From positions 1 to 64,000 of the forward strand of contig NZ_NEUF01000088.1 of the NCBI RefSeq assembly GCF_002910915.1: 64,000 nt of DNA, written 5' to 3'. The notes beneath the pieces are model-generated. The model worked only from the letters and a program-made list of their open reading frames with translations, did not search any database and was not told the origin of the DNA. Positions 35,896 through 46,211 of this stretch are shown in pieces (positions within the stretch are counted from its first letter, which is position 1; the number at the start of each line of letters is the position of its first letter). This DNA comes from Streptomyces sp. SM10. Its GTDB lineage: Bacteria; Actinomycetota; Actinomycetes; Streptomycetales; Streptomycetaceae. Both the position numbers and the translations under genes were made by a program.

Positions 35896-37308
35896 TCAGC
35901 CGGTGACGACCGACACCTCACCGATGCCGAGCGCCTTCACGGGCTCCGCGATCTGTGCGGCGTCCCCGACCAGGACGGTGACCAGCCGGTCCACCGGGAA
36001 CGCGTTGACCACGGCCGCGGTCGCCTCGACCGTGCCCGTCGCCGCCAGGCGCGCGTACAGCTCGGCCTGGTAGTCGTCCGGCAGGTGCTGCTCCACCTGG
36101 TCGGCCAGGGTGCCCGCGACCGAGGCCGCCGTCTCGTACTTCAGCGGGGCGACGCCCACGAGGTTCTGTACGGCGGTCTCGCGCTCGGCGTCGGTGAGCC
36201 CTTCTGCCGCCAGCGTGCGCAGGACCTTCCAGAGGTCGTCGAGTGCGGGCCCGGTGGACTCCGTGTCGACGGAGCCGCTGATGGCGAGCATCGCGGCGCC
36301 CGTCGCGCCGGACGGGGAGGCGGGCGCCGTCGAGCGCAGCACCTGCCCGAAGGCCCGGACGCCGTAGGTGTAGCCCTTCTCCTCGCGCAGCACGCGGTCC
36401 AGCCGCGAGGTGAGCGTGCCTCCCAGGCAGTACGTGCCGAGGACCTGGGCGGGCCACACGCTGTCGTGCCGGTCCGCGCCGATCCGGCCGATCAGCAGCT
36501 GCGTCTGGACGGCCCCCGGGCGGTCGACGATGACCACACGGCCGGTGTCGTCCGCAGTGATCGGGGGCACCGGGCGTGCCTGACCGGCGTTGCCCGACCA
36601 GTCCCCGACGGTGTCGGCGAGCAGCGCGTCCAGGTCCACCTCGGTGAGGTCGCCGACGACGACCGCCGTCGCCGTGGACGGGCGGACATGGGCGTCGTAG
36701 AAGGCGCGCACGGCCGCCGCGTCGATCCGCCGGACGGTCTCCTCGGTCCCCTGGCGCGGACGCGACATCCGTGCAGTGGAGGGGAAGAGCTCCTTGGACA
36801 GCTGCTTGGCGGCCCGCCGGGCGGGGTTGGCCTGCTCGTGCGGGATCTCGTCGAGGCGGTTGACGACCAGGCGCTCCACCTCGTTCTCCGCGAAGGCCGG
36901 GGCCCGCAGCGCCTCGGCGACCAGGCCGAGGGCCTTGGCCAGCCGGGAGACCGGGACCTCCAGGGAGACGCGGACCCCCGGGTGGTCCGCGTGGGCGTCC
37001 AGCGTGGCCCCGCAGCGCTCCAGCTCCGCGGCGAACTCCTCGGCGGAGCGCTTGTCCGTGCCCTCGGACAGGGCACGCGACATGATCGTCGCCACGCCGT
37101 CCAGCCCCTCGGGCTCGGCGTCCAGCGGTGCGTCGAGGAAGATCTCCACGGCGACGACCTGCTGGCCCGGGCGGTGGCAGCGCAGCACGGTCAGCCCGTT
37201 GGGCAGGGCGCCACGCTCGGGCGCGGGGAAGGCCCAGGGCCTGGCCTCGCCGGCGGTCGGCTGCGGGTGGTACTCCATCGCTACTCCAGTCACGGCGGCG
37301 TCGGTCAC
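35896..37308 (-). CDS. M16 family peptidase-like subunit lacking the zinc motif
   Basis: 470 residues from a GTG overlapping the preceding M16 stop (GTGA). The M16 fold is clear, but the HxxEH site is absent: the equivalent stretch reads DGVATIMSRALSEGT. The late LREEKGYTYGVRAFG carries the Arg/Tyr pair typical of the non-catalytic partner. In two-gene M16B systems one subunit holds zinc and the other substrate-binding residues, so this should pair with the upstream protein like the alpha and beta subunits of mitochondrial processing peptidase. Confidence 0.9.
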   Translation of the reverse strand: MTDAAVTGVAMEYHPQPTAGEARPWAFPAPERGALPNGLTVLRCHRPGQQVVAVEIFLDAPLDAEPEGLDGVATIMSRALSEGTDKRSAEEFAAELERCGATLDAHADHPGVRVSLEVPVSRLAKALGLVAEALRAPAFAENEVERLVVNRLDEIPHEQANPARRAAKQLSKELFPSTARMSRPRQGTEETVRRIDAAAVRAFYDAHVRPSTATAVVVGDLTEVDLDALLADTVGDWSGNAGQARPVPPITADDTGRVVIVDRPGAVQTQLLIGRIGADRHDSVWPAQVLGTYCLGGTLTSRLDRVLREEKGYTYGVRAFGQVLRSTAPASPSGATGAAMLAISGSVDTESTGPALDDLWKVLRTLAAEGLTDAERETAVQNLVGVAPLKYETAASVAGTLADQVEQHLPDDYQAELYARLAATGTVEATAAVVNAFPVDRLVTVLVGDAAQIAEPVKALGIGEVSVVTG

Positions 37309-38657
37309 TTGTCGGCCCCCTCGTGCGCGTCGGTGCCGTCCGGCTCGTCGGCCGGTTCGACCGGCTCGTAGACCAGGACCGCACGGTTGTCGGGACGCAG
37401 GTGCGCCCGGGCGGCGGCCTTGACCTCGTCGGCCGTCACGTCCAGCACCCGGCCCACGGCGGTCAGGGCGAGCTGCGGGTCGCCGAACAGGACGGCGTAC
37501 CGGCACAGTTCGTCGGCGCGGCCGGCAACGGTGCCGAGTCGGTCCAGCCACTCGCGCTCCAACTGCGCCTGGGCGCGTTCCATTTCCTCGGGCGTCGGGC
37601 CCTCCTCGGCGAAGCGGGCCAGCTCCTCGTCGACGGCCGACTCGATCTGGGGCACCTCGACACCGCCGGACGTCTTGACGTCCAGCCAGCCCAGGGAGGG
37701 CGCTCCGGCCAGCCTGAGCAGCCCGAAGCCGGCGGCCACCGCCGTGCGGTCGCGGCGGACCAGCCGGTTGTGCAGACGGGAGGACTCGCCGCCGCCGAGC
37801 ACGGTCAGGGCGAGGTCCGCGGCGTCGCACTCACGTGTGCCGTCGTGCGGCAGCCGGTAGGCGGCCATCAGCGCACGCGCGGGAACCTCCTCCTGGACGA
37901 CCTCGCGCAGCTGTTCGCCGATGACGTCCGGCAGGGTGCCGTCGCGCGGGGGCTGCTTACCGTCGTGCGATGGGATGGAGCCGAAGTACTTCTCGATCCA
38001 GGCGAGCGTCTGCTCCGGGTCGATGTCCCCGACCACGGAGAGCACCGCGTTGTTCGGCGCGTAGTACGTGCGGAAGAACGCCTGCGCGTCGTCCAGGGTC
38101 GCAGCGTCCAGGTCCGCCATCGAGCCGATCGGCGTGTGGTGGTACGGGTGGCCCTCCGGGTAGGCGAGGGCGGTGAGCTTCTCGAAGGCCGTGCCGTACG
38201 GGACGTTGTCGTAGCGCTGGCGGCGCTCGTTCTTCACGACGTCCCGCTGGTTCTCCATGGACTCCTCGTCGAGCGCGGCGAGCAGTGAGCCCATCCGGTC
38301 GGCCTCGAGCCACAGGGCCAGCTCCAGCTGGTGCGTGGGCATCGTCTCGAAGTAGTTGGTGCGTTCGAAGCTGGTCGTGCCGTTCAGGGAGCCTCCGGCC
38401 CCCTGCACCAGCTCGAAGTGCCCGTTCCCCTTGACCTGGCCCGAACCCTGGAACATCAGGTGTTCGAAGAGGTGAGCCAGACCCGTACGGCCCTTGACCT
38501 CGTGGCGGGAGCCGACGTCGTACCAGAGGCAGACCGCGGCGACGGGGGTCAGATGGTCCTCGGAGAGCACCACGCGCAGGCCGTTGGCCAGGCGGTGCTC
38601 GGTCGCCGTCAAGCCGCCGGAACCGGCCTGGGCTGTGGCCGTGTGACCCATGGGCAT
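37305..38657 (-). CDS. M16 family zinc metallopeptidase, catalytic subunit
   Basis: 450 residues. The inverted zinc motif HLFEHLMF (HxxEH) is at about residue 68, with the distal Glu likely in the ENQRDVVKNERRQ stretch. The ATG at 38657 is favoured over that at 38651 because GAAGGG lies six bases upstream of it. It is cytosolic by lack of a signal. It probably forms a heterodimer with the next, zinc-less subunit, whose start it overlaps. Confidence 0.92.
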   Translation of the reverse strand: MPMGHTATAQAGSGGLTATEHRLANGLRVVLSEDHLTPVAAVCLWYDVGSRHEVKGRTGLAHLFEHLMFQGSGQVKGNGHFELVQGAGGSLNGTTSFERTNYFETMPTHQLELALWLEADRMGSLLAALDEESMENQRDVVKNERRQRYDNVPYGTAFEKLTALAYPEGHPYHHTPIGSMADLDAATLDDAQAFFRTYYAPNNAVLSVVGDIDPEQTLAWIEKYFGSIPSHDGKQPPRDGTLPDVIGEQLREVVQEEVPARALMAAYRLPHDGTRECDAADLALTVLGGGESSRLHNRLVRRDRTAVAAGFGLLRLAGAPSLGWLDVKTSGGVEVPQIESAVDEELARFAEEGPTPEEMERAQAQLEREWLDRLGTVAGRADELCRYAVLFGDPQLALTAVGRVLDVTADEVKAAARAHLRPDNRAVLVYEPVEPADEPDGTDAHEGADK

Positions 38658-38902
38658 GTACGTCCCTTCGATCGGTACAGGATTTCCTGCCGGACCTGCC
38701 ACTCTAAGCAAGCGCACGGGCACCTGGCGAAGTTCCCGTTGGGTGAATGTTGTCGTAGATACTGCCGTGAACGGGGGCTCCGGGGGCGCCCCGGGAGCGC
38801 TTCGGACGGGTCGAGGTCGGCGTTGTCGGTACGGCGGTCCACAATGGTCGGCGTCAGAACCTGAGGTTGCCCGACAGAATCTGTGAAGGAGTCGCAGCCG
38901 CG

Positions 38903-41353
38903 ATGGCCCGCCGCAGCACGAAAACCCCGCCGCCGGACGACTTCGAGGAGAAGATCCTCGACATCGACGTCGTCGACGAAATGCAGGGCTCCTTCCTCGA
39001 GTACGCGTACTCGGTGATCTACTCCAGGGCGCTGCCCGATGCCCGCGACGGCATGAAGCCCGTGCACCGCCGCATCGTGTCCCAGATGCACGAGATGGGG
39101 CTCCGCCCCGACCGCGGCTACGTGAAGTGCGCGCGGGTCGTCGGCGAGGTGATGGGCAAACTGCACCCGCACGGTGACGCGTCGATCTACGACGCACTGG
39201 TGCGCATGGCACAGCCGTTCTCGATGCGCCTGCCCCTGGTCGACGGGCACGGCAACTTCGGCTCCCTGGGCAACGACGACCCGCCGGCCGCCATGCGGTA
39301 CACCGAGTGCCGGATGGCCGACGCCACGTCCCTGATGACGGAGTCCATCGACGAGGACACCGTCGACTACCAGTCGAACTACGACGGTCAGGAGCAGGAG
39401 CCGGTCGTCCTCCCGGCGGCGTACCCGAACCTCCTGGTCAACGGTGCCTCCGGGATCGCGGTCGGCATGGCGACCAACATGCCGCCGCACAATCTCGGCG
39501 AGGTCATCGCCGCCGCGCGCCACCTCATCAGGCACCCGGGCGCGGACCTCGAGACGCTGATGCGCTTCGTGCCGGGACCCGACCTGCCGACCGGCGGCAG
39601 GATCGTCGGCCTCGGCGGCATCAAGGACGCGTACGCCTCCGGGCGCGGCACGTTCAAGATCCGCGCGACCGTCGCCATAGAGAACGTCACGGCCCGTCGC
39701 AAGGGTCTCGTCGTCACCGAACTGCCCTTCAGCGTCGGTCCGGAGAAGGTGATCGCTAAGATCAAGGACCTCGTCGGTTCGAAGAAGCTCCAGGGCATCG
39801 CCGACGTCAAGGACCTCACCGACCGGGCCCACGGGCTGCGTCTGGTGATCGAGGTCAAGAACGGCTTCGTCCCCGAGGCCGTGCTGGAGCAGCTCTACAA
39901 GCTGACGCCGATGGAGGAGTCCTTCGGCATCAACAACGTGGCGCTGGTCGACGGGCAGCCGCTCACCCTGGGGCTCAAGGAGCTCCTGGAGGTCTACCTC
40001 GACCACCGTTTCGACGTGGTGCGCCGGCGCAGCGAGTTCCGCAGGACCAAGCGCCGCAACCGGCTGCACCTGGTCGAGGGCCTCCTCGTCGCACTGCTCG
40101 ACATCGACGAGGTCATCCGCATCATCCGGGACAGCGACAACTCGGCGCAGGCGAAGGAGCGCCTGATGGAGCGCTTCTCGCTGAGCGAGATCCAGACCCA
40201 GTACATCCTGGACACCCCGCTGCGCAGGCTCACCCGCTTCGACCGGATCGAGCTGGAGACCGAGCGCGACAAGCTCACCGAGGAGATCGCCGAGCTGACC
40301 GCGATCCTGGAGTCGGACGCCGAGCTGCGCAAGCTCGTATCGGCCGAACTGGCGGCGGTGGCGAAGAAGTTCGGTACCGACCGCCGCACGGTGCTGCTGG
40401 AGTCCGCGGGCTCGCAGGTCGCCTCGGTGCCGCTGGAGGTCGCCGACGACCCGTGCCAGGTGCTGCTCTCCTCGACCGGTCTCCTGGCCCGCACGGCCAA
40501 CGCCGAGCCGGTCGTCCAGGCGGAGGACGCCAAACGCACGAAGCACGACGCGATCGTCTCGGCCGTCGCCGCCACGGCGCGCGGGGACGTCGGCGCGGTG
40601 ACGTCCGCGGGCCGGCTGCTGCGGCTCTCCGTGATCGACCTGCCGCAGCTGCCGGACACCCACGCGGCTCCGAACCTGTCGGGTGGGGCTCAGATCGCGG
40701 AGTTCCTGACGCTGGAGCCTGACGAGGAGCTGGTCTGCCTCACCACGCTGGACGAGGAGGCACCGGGCCTGGCCATCGGCACGCTGCAGGGTGTGGTCAA
40801 GCGCGTGGTGCCCGACTACCCGGCCAACAAGGACGAGTTGGAGGTCATCTCACTGAAGGACGGTGACCGCGTCGTCGGCGCCACGCAGCTGCGTACGGGC
40901 GAGGAGGACCTGGTCTTCATCACGTCCGACGCGCAGTTGCTGCGGTATCCGGCTGCGTCGGTGCGTCCGCAGGGACGCGCGGCGGGCGGGATGGCGGGCG
41001 TCAAGCTCGCTCCCGGCTCGACCGTCCTGTCGTTCACCGTGGTGGACCCCGCGGCGGACGCCGTGGTGTTCACCGTCGCCGGGTCGCACGGCACGCTGGA
41101 CGACTCCGAGCGGACGTGGAAGCTCACTCCGTTCGATCAGTACCCGCGCAAGGGCAGGGCCACCGGCGGGGTGCGCTGCCAGCGATTCCTCAAGGGGGAG
41201 GACGTCCTGGTCTTCGCCTGGGCGGGCGAGGCGCCCGCGCGGGCCGCGCAGAAGAACGGCATGCCCGCCGAGCTGCCGGCCCCCGATCCTCGCCGTGACG
41301 GTTCGGGCACGCCGCTGACGAGCCAGGTCGCGGTGGTCGCCGGACCTCTGTAG
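38903..41353 (+). CDS. parC: DNA topoisomerase IV subunit A (ParC)
   Basis: 816 residues, GyrA/ParC family. The quinolone-pocket region reads [18 protein letters not shown], with Ala at the usual Ser position. The catalytic Tyr is in AAMRYTECR. The C-terminal half shows repeating beta-pinwheel blades ([29 protein letters not shown]). With ParE it decatenates and relaxes DNA. The assignment to ParC rather than GyrA rests on the position: a lone subunit in the hrdB region with a ParE-like gene about 10.6 kb away, as in S. coelicolor. GAAGGAG lies before the ATG. Confidence 0.9.
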   Translation: MARRSTKTPPPDDFEEKILDIDVVDEMQGSFLEYAYSVIYSRALPDARDGMKPVHRRIVSQMHEMGLRPDRGYVKCARVVGEVMGKLHPHGDASIYDALVRMAQPFSMRLPLVDGHGNFGSLGNDDPPAAMRYTECRMADATSLMTESIDEDTVDYQSNYDGQEQEPVVLPAAYPNLLVNGASGIAVGMATNMPPHNLGEVIAAARHLIRHPGADLETLMRFVPGPDLPTGGRIVGLGGIKDAYASGRGTFKIRATVAIENVTARRKGLVVTELPFSVGPEKVIAKIKDLVGSKKLQGIADVKDLTDRAHGLRLVIEVKNGFVPEAVLEQLYKLTPMEESFGINNVALVDGQPLTLGLKELLEVYLDHRFDVVRRRSEFRRTKRRNRLHLVEGLLVALLDIDEVIRIIRDSDNSAQAKERLMERFSLSEIQTQYILDTPLRRLTRFDRIELETERDKLTEEIAELTAILESDAELRKLVSAELAAVAKKFGTDRRTVLLESAGSQVASVPLEVADDPCQVLLSSTGLLARTANAEPVVQAEDAKRTKHDAIVSAVAATARGDVGAVTSAGRLLRLSVIDLPQLPDTHAAPNLSGGAQIAEFLTLEPDEELVCLTTLDEEAPGLAIGTLQGVVKRVVPDYPANKDELEVISLKDGDRVVGATQLRTGEEDLVFITSDAQLLRYPAASVRPQGRAAGGMAGVKLAPGSTVLSFTVVDPAADAVVFTVAGSHGTLDDSERTWKLTPFDQYPRKGRATGGVRCQRFLKGEDVLVFAWAGEAPARAAQKNGMPAELPAPDPRRDGSGTPLTSQVAVVAGPL

Positions 41354-41380
41354 GACGCCGTACGGACGACGGCGCGGGCC

Positions 41381-42445
41381 TCAGGCCTCGTCGTCGTCCG
41401 GCTGCCGCACGTACCGCAGGACGCCCCACATGCTGCGCTCCAGCTCCTCGGTGGCGTCCTGCCACGGGTCCGGGCAGCCTTCGAGCTCCTTCCGCAGCGC
41501 CTCGGTGTCGATACCGGATCCGATCAGCACCAGCCGGGTCCGCCGCGGTTCGTCGCGGGGCCACGGCTCCGGCACGAAGCGCAGGAAACGGCCGACGGCG
41601 TGCAGGACGTACCGGTTGCCGGGGTCGCCCGCCCCGAAGTCGGCGAATCCCTTGATCCGGTAGAGCCCCGCGGGCCTGGAGTCGAGGAACGCCATGAGCC
41701 GTCGGGGGCTGAGCGGCACGTCGGCGGTGAAGGAGACGCTCTCGTACGCCGCGTGCAGATGCTCCTCGTGCATGCGGTCCGCCTCGGGGAGCAGATCCTC
41801 GAAGGTCAGCTGGCGGACCGGATCGTCCTCGTCGGGCCGGTGCACGGGGTCGATGAGCAGCTCCGGGTCGACCCTCCCGTACGCCGCGGGGACGACCGCC
41901 GCCCTGCCGCCCGCCGTGACGACGGCCTCCCGGACGGCCCGGAGGTCCGCCTCCGCGACCCGGTCGGTCTTGTTCAGGACGATGAGGTCGGCGACCGAGA
42001 GGTGGCGGTCGATCTCCGGATGGCGCTCCCGCGTGGCGGGAAACTCCGCGGCGTCGACGACCTCGACCAGTCCCCCGTACCGGATGCGCGGATTGTCGCT
42101 GGCCAGCAGCATCCGTACGAGCTCCTGGGGCTCGGCCAGACCGCTCGCCTCGATGACGATCACATCGAGCCGTGCGGCAGGCCGGGTCAGCGTCTCCAGG
42201 TAGGTGTCCAGCTCGCTCGCGTCGACGGCGCAGCACATGCAGCCGTTGCCCAGGGAGACCGTGGATCCGACCTGGCCCGCGACGGTCAGCGCGTCGATCT
42301 CGATGGCGCCGAAGTCGTTGACGACGACACCGATCCGGTTGCCCGCCCTGTTGCGGAGCAGATGGTTGAGCAGGGTCGTCTTGCCGGATCCGAGGAAGCC
42401 GGCCAGGACGACGACCGGGATCTGCGGGGCGGGGGACGCGGTCAA
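41381..42445 (-). CDS. CobW/ZNG1-type GTP-dependent metallochaperone
   Basis: 354 residues from a TTG with GAGGAAGG seven bases upstream. Walker A GFLGSGKTT, the metal-binding GNGCMCCAV (CxCC), and NKTD for guanine recognition are all present. The C-terminal domain has RIKGFADF and the final WGVLRYVRQP. The family delivers metal ions (zinc, cobalt or others) to target proteins. It is convergent with parC and only 22 bases from the citrate synthase gene in the same direction, so probably co-transcribed with it. The metal cannot be told from sequence. Confidence 0.88.
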   Translation of the reverse strand: MTASPAPQIPVVVLAGFLGSGKTTLLNHLLRNRAGNRIGVVVNDFGAIEIDALTVAGQVGSTVSLGNGCMCCAVDASELDTYLETLTRPAARLDVIVIEASGLAEPQELVRMLLASDNPRIRYGGLVEVVDAAEFPATRERHPEIDRHLSVADLIVLNKTDRVAEADLRAVREAVVTAGGRAAVVPAAYGRVDPELLIDPVHRPDEDDPVRQLTFEDLLPEADRMHEEHLHAAYESVSFTADVPLSPRRLMAFLDSRPAGLYRIKGFADFGAGDPGNRYVLHAVGRFLRFVPEPWPRDEPRRTRLVLIGSGIDTEALRKELEGCPDPWQDATEELERSMWGVLRYVRQPDDDEA

Positions 42446-42467
42446 CGGGTGGCCTTCCTCGGGTGGG

Positions 42468-43631
42468 TCAGGGTGCCGGCACGGGGTGCGGCGGCGGGGT
42501 CCCGACGTAGCGGGCCGCCGGGCGGATGATCTTCGAGTCCTCCGCCTGCTCCAGGATATTGGCGCTCCAGCCGACCATGCGCGCGGCGCAGAAGGTGGGG
42601 GTGAACATCGCGCGCGGCAGTCCGCAGAGCTCCATGACGACACCGGCGTAGAACTCCACGTTGGTGTGCAGTTCGCGTCCCGGCTTGAGCTCGGCAAGGA
42701 TCGCCTCCACCTGCCGCTCCACCTCGACGGCGAAGTCGACGAGGGGGCCGCCGAAGCTCTGCGCGACCCCGCGGAGCATGCGTGAGCGGGGGTCCTCGGT
42801 GCGGTAGACGGGGTGCCCGAACCCCATGATCCGATCCCCCGCGAGGACCCGCTCACGGATCCAGCCGTCGATCCGGTCCGGCGTGCCGATGGCGTCCAGC
42901 GTGTCCAGCGCACGGCTGGGCGCGCCACCGTGCAGCGGCCCGGAGAGGGCGCCGACGGCCCCGACGAGGCATGCGGCGACGTCCGCGCCGGTGGAGGCGA
43001 TCACGCGTGCGGTGAAGGTGGAGGCGTTGAAGCCGTGGTCGACGGTCGAGACGAGGTACCGCTCCACGGCGGCGACCCGTGCCGCTTCCGGCTCCTCGCC
43101 GGTGAGCATGTACAGGTAGTTCGCGGCGAACGGCAGGTCGTCGCGCGGCTCGACCGGCTCCAGCCCCTGGCCCAGGCGGTACAGGGAGGTCAGCACCGTG
43201 GGGACCGCGGCGCACACGGCGAGCGCGTCCTCACGACGGCGGTCGGAGTCGATGTCGTACACCGGACGGAATCCCGCCGAGGCCCCGAGCAGCGAGAGCG
43301 CGGTCCGGAGACCGGCGAGCGGTCCGGAGACCGCCCCGGCGCGTGCGATGGCGGGCAGCGCCGCCCGCACCCCGGCCGGCAGCCCGCGCAGGCCCGCGGT
43401 GCGGGCGGCGAAGGCGGCGCCCTCCGCCCGGCCGGGCAGCTCGCCGTGGAACATCAGGAACCAGACGTCCTCGAAGCTGCGGCTCTGCGCCAGGTCGACC
43501 GCCGAGTACTGGCGGTAGTGGTAGAAGCCCTCGCGTCCGCGCACGTCTCCGAGCGCGGTGTCGGTGACGATCACGCCGGAGAGGCCCCGGGGTACGTCGA
43601 GCGGGGCGGTGTGCGTCTGCGTTGCAGGCAT
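42468..43631 (-). CDS. Citrate synthase family protein (CitA-like)
   Basis: 387 residues. Active-site regions are visible: DHGFNASTFTAR, GPLHGGAPS (His), GFGHPVYR (His), and NVEFYAGVVM, where Glu stands for the usual catalytic Asp. C-terminal Arg-bearing segment is NILEQAEDSKIIRP. It is about the right size for a bacterial type I (dimeric) enzyme. The Glu for Asp exchange may mean altered activity, or simply a subfamily trait. It is divergent from the other citrate synthase gene across an AT-rich operator-like region. Confidence 0.87.
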   Translation of the reverse strand: MPATQTHTAPLDVPRGLSGVIVTDTALGDVRGREGFYHYRQYSAVDLAQSRSFEDVWFLMFHGELPGRAEGAAFAARTAGLRGLPAGVRAALPAIARAGAVSGPLAGLRTALSLLGASAGFRPVYDIDSDRRREDALAVCAAVPTVLTSLYRLGQGLEPVEPRDDLPFAANYLYMLTGEEPEAARVAAVERYLVSTVDHGFNASTFTARVIASTGADVAACLVGAVGALSGPLHGGAPSRALDTLDAIGTPDRIDGWIRERVLAGDRIMGFGHPVYRTEDPRSRMLRGVAQSFGGPLVDFAVEVERQVEAILAELKPGRELHTNVEFYAGVVMELCGLPRAMFTPTFCAARMVGWSANILEQAEDSKIIRPAARYVGTPPPHPVPAP

Positions 43632-43654
43632 GGCAGGTCTCTTCTCCACCGATG

Positions 43655-43720
43655 AGCTGAATATTGATTCCACTGTCCATGGTTGACTTTAAAGGTGTCA
43701 ATATTGATTGCGTCAATACA
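43655..43720. promoter_or_regulatory. AT-rich divergent control region with TCAAT/ATTGA repeats
   Basis: GAATATTGATTC (43659-43670), the 10-base palindrome TCAATATTGA (43698-43707) and a further TCAAT (43713-43717) lie between the two divergent citrate synthase genes. The stretch is strikingly AT-rich for this genome. The N-terminal helix-turn-helix of the rightward citrate synthase is an obvious candidate to bind it. Confidence 0.55.
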
Positions 43721-43780
43721 AAAGCTCTACTGGATGCGGCAGGACATGGACGAGCCATGGATATGGATACGGTGTGCGCC

Positions 43781-45133
43781 ATGACGCATGACTTCGCAGA
43801 GGGGACCGGCACGCGAGACGCGGGTGCCGAGGGGGCTCCGGACGCACCCAGGCTCACCACCCGTGAGGCGGCCGGGCGCCTCGGGGTGAAGCCCGAGACC
43901 GTGTACGCGTACGTGAGCCGGGGCCAGCTCACCAGCAGGCGCACCCCCGGGGGCCGTGGCAGCACGTTCGACGCCGCCGAGGTGGACGCCCTGGCCCGCC
44001 GCACCGGTCGCAGGGACCCCTCGCCGTCCACCGCGGGCGAACTGGTCTTCCGTACCGGCATCACGCTCATCGAGCCGGACCGCTACTTCTTCCGCGGGGT
44101 CGACGCCGCCGAGCTCGCGCGCCTGTACGGCTTCGAGGAGGTGGCCGAGTGGATCTGGACCGGGGAGCTCCGTCCGGGCATCCGGTTCGCCGATGCGCCG
44201 GAGTCCCTCGCCGCGGCGCGGCGCACCGCGGCAGCGCTGCCGCGGCACAGCAGCTCCACGGACCGGCTCCGGGCCGCCGTCGCGGCCGCCGCTGCCGCCG
44301 ATCCCCTGCGGTTCGACCTCTCTCCCGAGGGGGTGTTGAACAGCGCCCGCACCCTGCTGCCCACGCTGGTGGGCGCTCTGCCGTCCGCCGGGGAGGCCTC
44401 TCCGGCGGCCCCTCCGGCGGACGGGAAGTCCGATGCCGGCGCCCCTCTCGCCCACCGGCTGTGGCCGAAGCTCTCCGACCGGCCCGCGGACGCGGCGTCG
44501 CTGGCCGTGCTCGACACCGCGCTGGGGCTGCTGGCCGACCACGATCTCGCGGCGTCGACCCTGGCCGCACGGGTCGCCGCGTCGACCCACGCGCACCCCT
44601 ATGCCGTGGTCTCGGCGGGGCTGGGGGCGCTGGAGGGCCCGCTGCACGGAGCGGCGAGCGGATCGGCGCACCGCATGCTGTCCGAGGTCGTCGGGCGGGG
44701 CGGGGCGGCTCCGGTCGTCGCGGAACACCTGCGTGCCGGCCGGCGGGTGCCGGGGCTCGGCCATCGCCTCTACACGGGTGAGGACCCACGGGCGGGCGCG
44801 CTGTTCGCCCTGCTGGAGGAGATGCCGCAGGCGGCCCCCGCGGTGGCGGCGGCACGTGACGTGGTCGCGACCACCGCTCGGCACACCCCGCTGCACGCCA
44901 ACGTCGACCTCGCGCTGGCCGCCTTCTCGGTCACGTGCGGGATGCCCGCCGAGGCGGGCGAGACCGTCTTCGCCGTGTCCCGCACCGCGGGCTGGGTCGC
45001 GCACGCCATGGAGGAGTACGCCGAACGGCCGCTGCGCATGCGGCCGAGCGGGCAGTACACCGGCCCGCGCCCGCCCCGGCCGCTGCCGTCCCCGAGCCGG
45101 ACCGCCACCCTCGGGTCGAGTCCCGCAAAATAG
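43781..45133 (+). CDS. Citrate synthase-like protein with N-terminal helix-turn-helix
   Basis: 450 residues from the ATG at 43781; an in-frame ATG at 43757 is a fair alternative, since neither has a strong ribosome site. Residues about 23-75 form a MerR/excisionase-type DNA-binding helix-turn-helix (LTTREAAGRLGVKPETVYAYVSRGQL, then TPGGRG). From about residue 95 the citrate synthase fold follows, with GPLHGAASG, GLGHRLYTG and NVDLALAAF giving His, His and Asp. Actinobacteria are known to carry such fusions. It could be an enzyme, a regulator, or both, sensing acetyl-CoA, oxaloacetate or citrate. Confidence 0.85.
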   Translation: MTHDFAEGTGTRDAGAEGAPDAPRLTTREAAGRLGVKPETVYAYVSRGQLTSRRTPGGRGSTFDAAEVDALARRTGRRDPSPSTAGELVFRTGITLIEPDRYFFRGVDAAELARLYGFEEVAEWIWTGELRPGIRFADAPESLAAARRTAAALPRHSSSTDRLRAAVAAAAAADPLRFDLSPEGVLNSARTLLPTLVGALPSAGEASPAAPPADGKSDAGAPLAHRLWPKLSDRPADAASLAVLDTALGLLADHDLAASTLAARVAASTHAHPYAVVSAGLGALEGPLHGAASGSAHRMLSEVVGRGGAAPVVAEHLRAGRRVPGLGHRLYTGEDPRAGALFALLEEMPQAAPAVAAARDVVATTARHTPLHANVDLALAAFSVTCGMPAEAGETVFAVSRTAGWVAHAMEEYAERPLRMRPSGQYTGPRPPRPLPSPSRTATLGSSPAK

Positions 45134-45200
45134 CTACAGCCTGCGCAAAAACCCACCGGCCCCAAGGGTCGTCGGGCACGCCAGGGGCACGGGACAGCCC

Positions 45201-46208
45201 TCAGCGGGGCGGGCGGGCCGTGGACCCGCGGACGACGAGCTCCGGCTCGAAGAGGAGCTCGTCGGACGAGACCGTACGCCCCCCGATCTGCACCGAGAGC
45301 AGTTCGACCGCGGCCCTGCCCATGGCTTCGATCGGCTGGCGCACCGTGGTCAGCGGCGGCTCGGTGCAGTTCATGAACGCCGAGTCGTCGTAGCCGACGA
45401 CGGAGACGTCCCCGGGCACCGACAGCCCCCGGCGGCGCGCCGCTCGTACCGCCCCCAGGGCCAGCGGGTCACTCGCGCAGATGATGCCGGTGACTCCTTG
45501 GTCGAGCAGCCGCATCGCCGCGGCCTGGCCGCCTTCGAGCGAGAACATGGCCCGCGCCACCCGCTCGTCCGGCACGGTGGCCCCCGACTGCCCGGCCAGC
45601 GCCCGGGCGGCGGCCAGCTTGCGCTGCGAGGGCATGTGGTCGGCCGGGCCGAGGACGAACCCGATCTTCTCGTGGCCGAGGGAGGAGAGATGGCGCCACG
45701 CCTGCTCGACGGCCACCGAGTCGTCGCACGAGACCGCGGGGAAGCCGAGGTGGGCGATGGCAGCGTTGATCAGGACGACCGGGATCTTGCGGTCGGCGAG
45801 CACCTTGTAGTGGTCGTGCGGGGCATCGGCCTGGGCGTAGAGGCCACCCGCGAACACGACTCCCGAGACCTGCTGCTGGAGCAGCAGCTCGACGTAGTCG
45901 GCCTCGGAGACTCCCCCCTTGGTCTGCGTGCAGAGCACCGGGGTCAGCCCCTGCTGGGCGAGCGCGCCACCGACCACTTCGGCGAACGCCGGGAAGATGG
46001 GGTTCTGCAGCTCCGGCAGGACCAGTCCGACCAGCCGGGCACGCTCACCGCGGAGCTGGGTCGGACGCTCGTAACCCAGCACGTCGAGGGCGGAGAGGAC
46101 GGCCTGCCGGGTGGCGTCGGAGACTCCCGGCTTGCCGTTCAGCACGCGGCTGACCGTGGCCTCGCTGACTCCAACTTTCTGGGCAACCTGAGCAAGTCGT
46201 CGCGTCAT
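45201..46208 (-). CDS. LacI-family transcriptional regulator
   Basis: 335 residues. The helix-turn-helix is canonical (RRLAQVAQKVGVSEATVSRVLNGKPGVSDATRQAV), followed by the sugar-binding-like effector domain (GLVLPELQNPIFPAF, VVGYDDSAFMN, PLTTVRQPIEAMG). It is convergent with the citrate synthase fusion and divergent from the sensor kinase. No sugar genes adjoin it, so the regulon is elsewhere or includes its neighbours. CGCAAGA repeats directly upstream suggest autoregulation. Confidence 0.92.
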   Translation of the reverse strand: MTRRLAQVAQKVGVSEATVSRVLNGKPGVSDATRQAVLSALDVLGYERPTQLRGERARLVGLVLPELQNPIFPAFAEVVGGALAQQGLTPVLCTQTKGGVSEADYVELLLQQQVSGVVFAGGLYAQADAPHDHYKVLADRKIPVVLINAAIAHLGFPAVSCDDSVAVEQAWRHLSSLGHEKIGFVLGPADHMPSQRKLAAARALAGQSGATVPDERVARAMFSLEGGQAAAMRLLDQGVTGIICASDPLALGAVRAARRRGLSVPGDVSVVGYDDSAFMNCTEPPLTTVRQPIEAMGRAAVELLSVQIGGRTVSSDELLFEPELVVRGSTARPPR

Positions 46209-46211
46209 GAA

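Noticed and set aside
41353..41381. A shared terminator between convergent parC and the CobW-type gene
   Set aside because: The 27-base gap shows no convincing stem-loop.
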